Part shown: positions 25,001 through 25,335 of the stretch, in pieces | How the letters are laid out: the number at the start of each line of letters is the position of its first letter | Position numbering within the stretch: the first letter of the stretch is position 1 | DNA from: Cercozoa sp. M6MM | Lineage: Eukaryota; Endomyxa: Ascetosporea | NCBI GenBank assembly: GCA_040357565.1 | Contig: JBDODJ010000154.1 | Length of the DNA: 25,335 bases | Reading direction: 5' to 3' (one strand) | The notes under the pieces: model-generated | Told to the model about the DNA's origin: nothing | What the model saw: the letters and a program-made list of their open reading frames with translations, nothing else | Databases searched by the model: none | Program-made: the position numbers and the translations under genes

Positions 25001-25335
25001 GTCGCGCCGCCACTCGCTGCAGTTGTCGCAGAAGAGCCTCCGACCCGCCCTCATCCTGCAGCGAGGACTTCACGTCTTTCACCTACGTTGGGGTTAAGGA
25101 GGGGGTAAAGGGGTGCTTTGAGGGGGTAACGGGTTAAATGTAGAGGGTGGGGGGGGGGGGGTAAGCGTATACAATTTGTTTGTCCTCGGGAGAACACTGC
25201 TGCGCGAAGCCTTCGTCCAATTGCTCGTACAGTTTGTCCTGCGTACAGGTACACATTTGTAATACATGTATATCCATACATATATACATATATGTATATA
25301 TATGTATATGTATATATATGTATATGTATATATAT
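14717..25335 (-). CDS. Giant ubiquitin-specific protease (USP9X/USP24/USP34-like), 5' end beyond window
   Basis: A C19-family deubiquitinase. Reading from the right edge: about ten exons of Leu-rich helical sequence (DKLYEQLDEGFAQQ at about 25240; 25082-24270; 24210-24118; about 24000-23757; 23530-23180; 23090-23006; 22941-22590; 22530-22333; 22036-21925; about 21790-21465; 21330-21245; 21144-21024; 20912-20345), resembling the armadillo-like N-terminal part of USP9X/24/34; then the catalytic core (19994-17880); then a C-terminal helical region (17330-17220, 17150-17075, 16971-16580, 16472-16231, 16174-16036, 15976-15851, 15780-15631, 15212-15103, 15046-14983, 14920-14717) ending HVLREAGLPLPGPTN. 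Junctions in the core and C-terminal part keep phase. Several exons carry hydrophilic inserts (DGDTETTDGD, SDHSDRTNDQSDQSDH, GGHMGGHS). Almost every intron is a tandem repeat array. By family, it removes ubiquitin from protein substrates; the substrate is unknown. The exact subfamily was not resolved. Confidence 0.88.
15402..15625. repeat. G-run and (GA)n microsatellite with a 100-N gap
   Basis: G-run 15402-15417, then GA-rich sequence to 15466, N 15467-15566, then pure GA to 15625. On the USP sense strand it is a CT-rich intron body between the exon ending at 15631 and the exon starting at 15212. Confidence 0.95.
15785..15843. repeat. Telomere-like (GGGGTA)/(GGGCTA) hexamer array in an intron
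   Basis: About nine units of TAGGGG, TAGGGC or TAGGGA on the plus strand; on the USP sense strand it reads CCCCTA/CCCTAG and forms the pyrimidine-rich intron between the exons 15976-15851 and 15780-15631. Confidence 0.85.
17001..17046. repeat. 11-bp minisatellite (GTGAGTGATCA)4 in a USP intron
   Basis: Four adjacent units, one with a single change (GATAA). On the sense strand it reads TGATCACTCAC and lies between a GTGAGT donor (about 17074) and the acceptor before 16971. Confidence 0.9.
17160..17219. repeat. 12-bp minisatellite (CCACCCAYGTGA)n forming an entire intron
   Basis: Four units alternating CCCATGTGA and CCCACGTGA. On the minus strand it is bounded by a GTACCC donor (about 17219) and a GGGCAG acceptor, so the array is nearly the whole intron. 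It is open in all minus frames and could be mistaken for TWVVTWV-coding sequence. Confidence 0.85.
17568..17672. repeat. (TG)n microsatellite with a 10-N gap
   Basis: TG array, N at 17617-17626, then TG again; part of a USP intron (CA on the sense strand). Confidence 0.95.
17790..17861. repeat. 15-bp minisatellite (ACACAGCCTTAATTA) in a USP intron
   Basis: Four to five units of ACACAGCYTTARNTA, ending in a G-run at 17861-17869 that gives a C-rich tract after the GTAGTC donor at 17879 on the sense strand. Confidence 0.85.
18780..18841. repeat. G-rich (GGGGGTAAA)n intron tract
   Basis: Runs of 4-12 G joined by GTAAA or GTAAC; the sense strand is TTTACCCCC-like, giving a long polypyrimidine tract before the acceptor at 18772. 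Similar tracts fill introns at about 18240-18320 and 18576-18620. The G-strand could form quadruplexes. Confidence 0.85.
19472..19540. repeat. 13-bp imperfect minisatellite (ATGGACTGTCCCA) in a USP intron
   Basis: Five to six degenerate units of GGA-CTG-TCCAAT type, between the exons 19664-19569 and 19418-19020. Confidence 0.8.
19681..19790. repeat. 14-bp minisatellite (ACACATGGACAGGT) in the intron after the Cys box
   Basis: On the sense strand the unit is ACCTGTCCATGTGT preceded by GT, so each unit recreates a GTACCTG donor-like word. The intron runs from 19805 (GTACTT) to 19665. Confidence 0.85.
20001..20055. repeat. CA-TA-TG composite palindrome in a USP intron
   Basis: (CA)8, then (TA)n, then (TG)n. 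Because CA pairs with TG and TA is self-complementary, the whole 55-base block is a near-perfect inverted repeat able to form a hairpin or cruciform. It lies just upstream (sense) of the Cys-box exon. Confidence 0.9.
21148..21243. repeat. 15-bp minisatellite starting at its own splice donor
   Basis: The sense strand begins GTACCACATGTGGACT at 21244 and repeats as GTGTACATATGGACC-like units to the acceptor before 21144. The intron is essentially only this array. Confidence 0.85.
21340..21455. repeat. G-rich (GGGTAA)n intron tract
   Basis: GGGTAACTGGGTAAATGGACAAA-type sequence and G-runs; pyrimidine-rich on the sense strand of the USP gene. Confidence 0.8.
21797..21915. repeat. About 20-bp minisatellite (ACACAGGTACACTTGG) in a USP intron
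   Basis: Six to seven degenerate units. On the sense strand each unit reads GTGTACCTGTGTGTGTCCAA, and the array starts at a GTACCTGTGTG donor-like word. Confidence 0.85.
22046..22070. repeat. (AC)n microsatellite
   Basis: A short AC run in a USP intron, next to GGTCACTCACGG repeats at 22084-22140. Confidence 0.9.
22265..22325. repeat. GGTACTGGGGTACTA minisatellite in a USP intron
   Basis: Six GGTACT words within 60 bases, between the exon starting at about 22232 and the exon ending at 22333 (donor GTATCC). Confidence 0.85.
23128..23175. repeat. 11-bp minisatellite (AGTGATCGCAC)4 in a USP intron
   Basis: Three perfect units plus one variant ending AGTGACCACAC. It lies between the coding blocks 23530-23180 and 23090-23006. 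Confidence 0.9.
23644..23745. repeat. G-rich (GGGGTAAATGGGTAAAGGGA) intron tract
   Basis: Purine-only repeats with regularly spaced GTAAA; the sense strand is TTTACCC-rich and precedes the acceptor of the short exon IPKVLRVLYKRHGEW (about 23636-23592). Confidence 0.85.
24032..24112. repeat. About 16-bp minisatellite (CACACAGAGTGACC) in a USP intron
   Basis: Six units of CAGAGTGACC with variable CACA spacers, between the exon 24210-24118 (donor GTACAC) and the exon starting at about 24000. Confidence 0.9.
25089..25165. repeat. G-rich (GGGGGTAAAGGGG) intron tract
   Basis: The same class of G-run/GTAA sequence as at 18780 and 23644; CCCC-rich on the sense strand, ahead of the exon starting at 25082. 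Confidence 0.85.
25253..25335. repeat. (TA)n/(TATG)n microsatellite at right edge
   Basis: TATATG/TATATA alternation running off the window, in the USP intron upstream of the exon at about 25240. The lowest-GC stretch of the right half. Confidence 0.95.

Noticed and set aside
14717-25335. Long plus-strand open frames through the right half
   Set aside because: High GC and few stops leave shadow frames open. Only the minus strand gives family motifs and phase-consistent splice sites.

Overview
This is nuclear DNA from an intron-rich eukaryote, most likely a protist or another organism with compact genes. The evidence is spliced genes on both strands, mostly short introns of about 45-90 nt, GT...AG boundaries that keep frame across many exons, AATAAA signals, and families that occur only in eukaryotes (a BET-type bromodomain/NET protein, a codanin-1-like protein, a giant ubiquitin-specific protease). 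I cannot place the species. Three runs of N (7358-7367, 15467-15566, 17617-17626) lie inside microsatellites and are assembly gaps.

Left half (1-14.3 kb). A small secreted cysteine-containing protein is on the minus strand (907-136). A stretch without a firm gene follows (908-1947). Next is a minus-strand bromodomain + NET protein (2862-1948), head to head with a long plus-strand gene (3217-9254) that resembles codanin-1, the cytosolic ASF1 histone-chaperone regulator. An A/T-richer intergenic block (9255-9993) precedes a 13-exon, 613-residue plus-strand gene of unknown family with a polyglutamine-to-basic tail (9994-12729). Then come a possible 64-residue minus-strand protein beginning MGCSS (13143-12949) and a six-exon DinB-family metalloprotein gene (13303-14266).

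Right half (14.7-25.3 kb). One minus-strand gene fills this part and runs off the right edge: a giant USP-type deubiquitinase of the USP9X/USP24/USP34 kind. Its 12-exon catalytic core (19994-17880) has all boxes and the catalytic Cys and His in place. It is flanked by long helical, probably armadillo-like, regions.

The most unusual feature is how the USP gene's introns are built. Many are tandem arrays, each with its own 11-20 bp unit, and several start in phase with their own GTAC-type 5' splice site. Two introns 3 kb apart share an exact 17-mer. Related short DNA words also sit inside exons, in both orientations, where they encode unrelated low-complexity peptides. GTAC-type donors are frequent across the window, and three introns may be only 26-32 nt long. 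Bromodomain/NET and codanin-like proteins both belong to chromatin biology and share a divergent promoter region, but no operon-like unit is implied.
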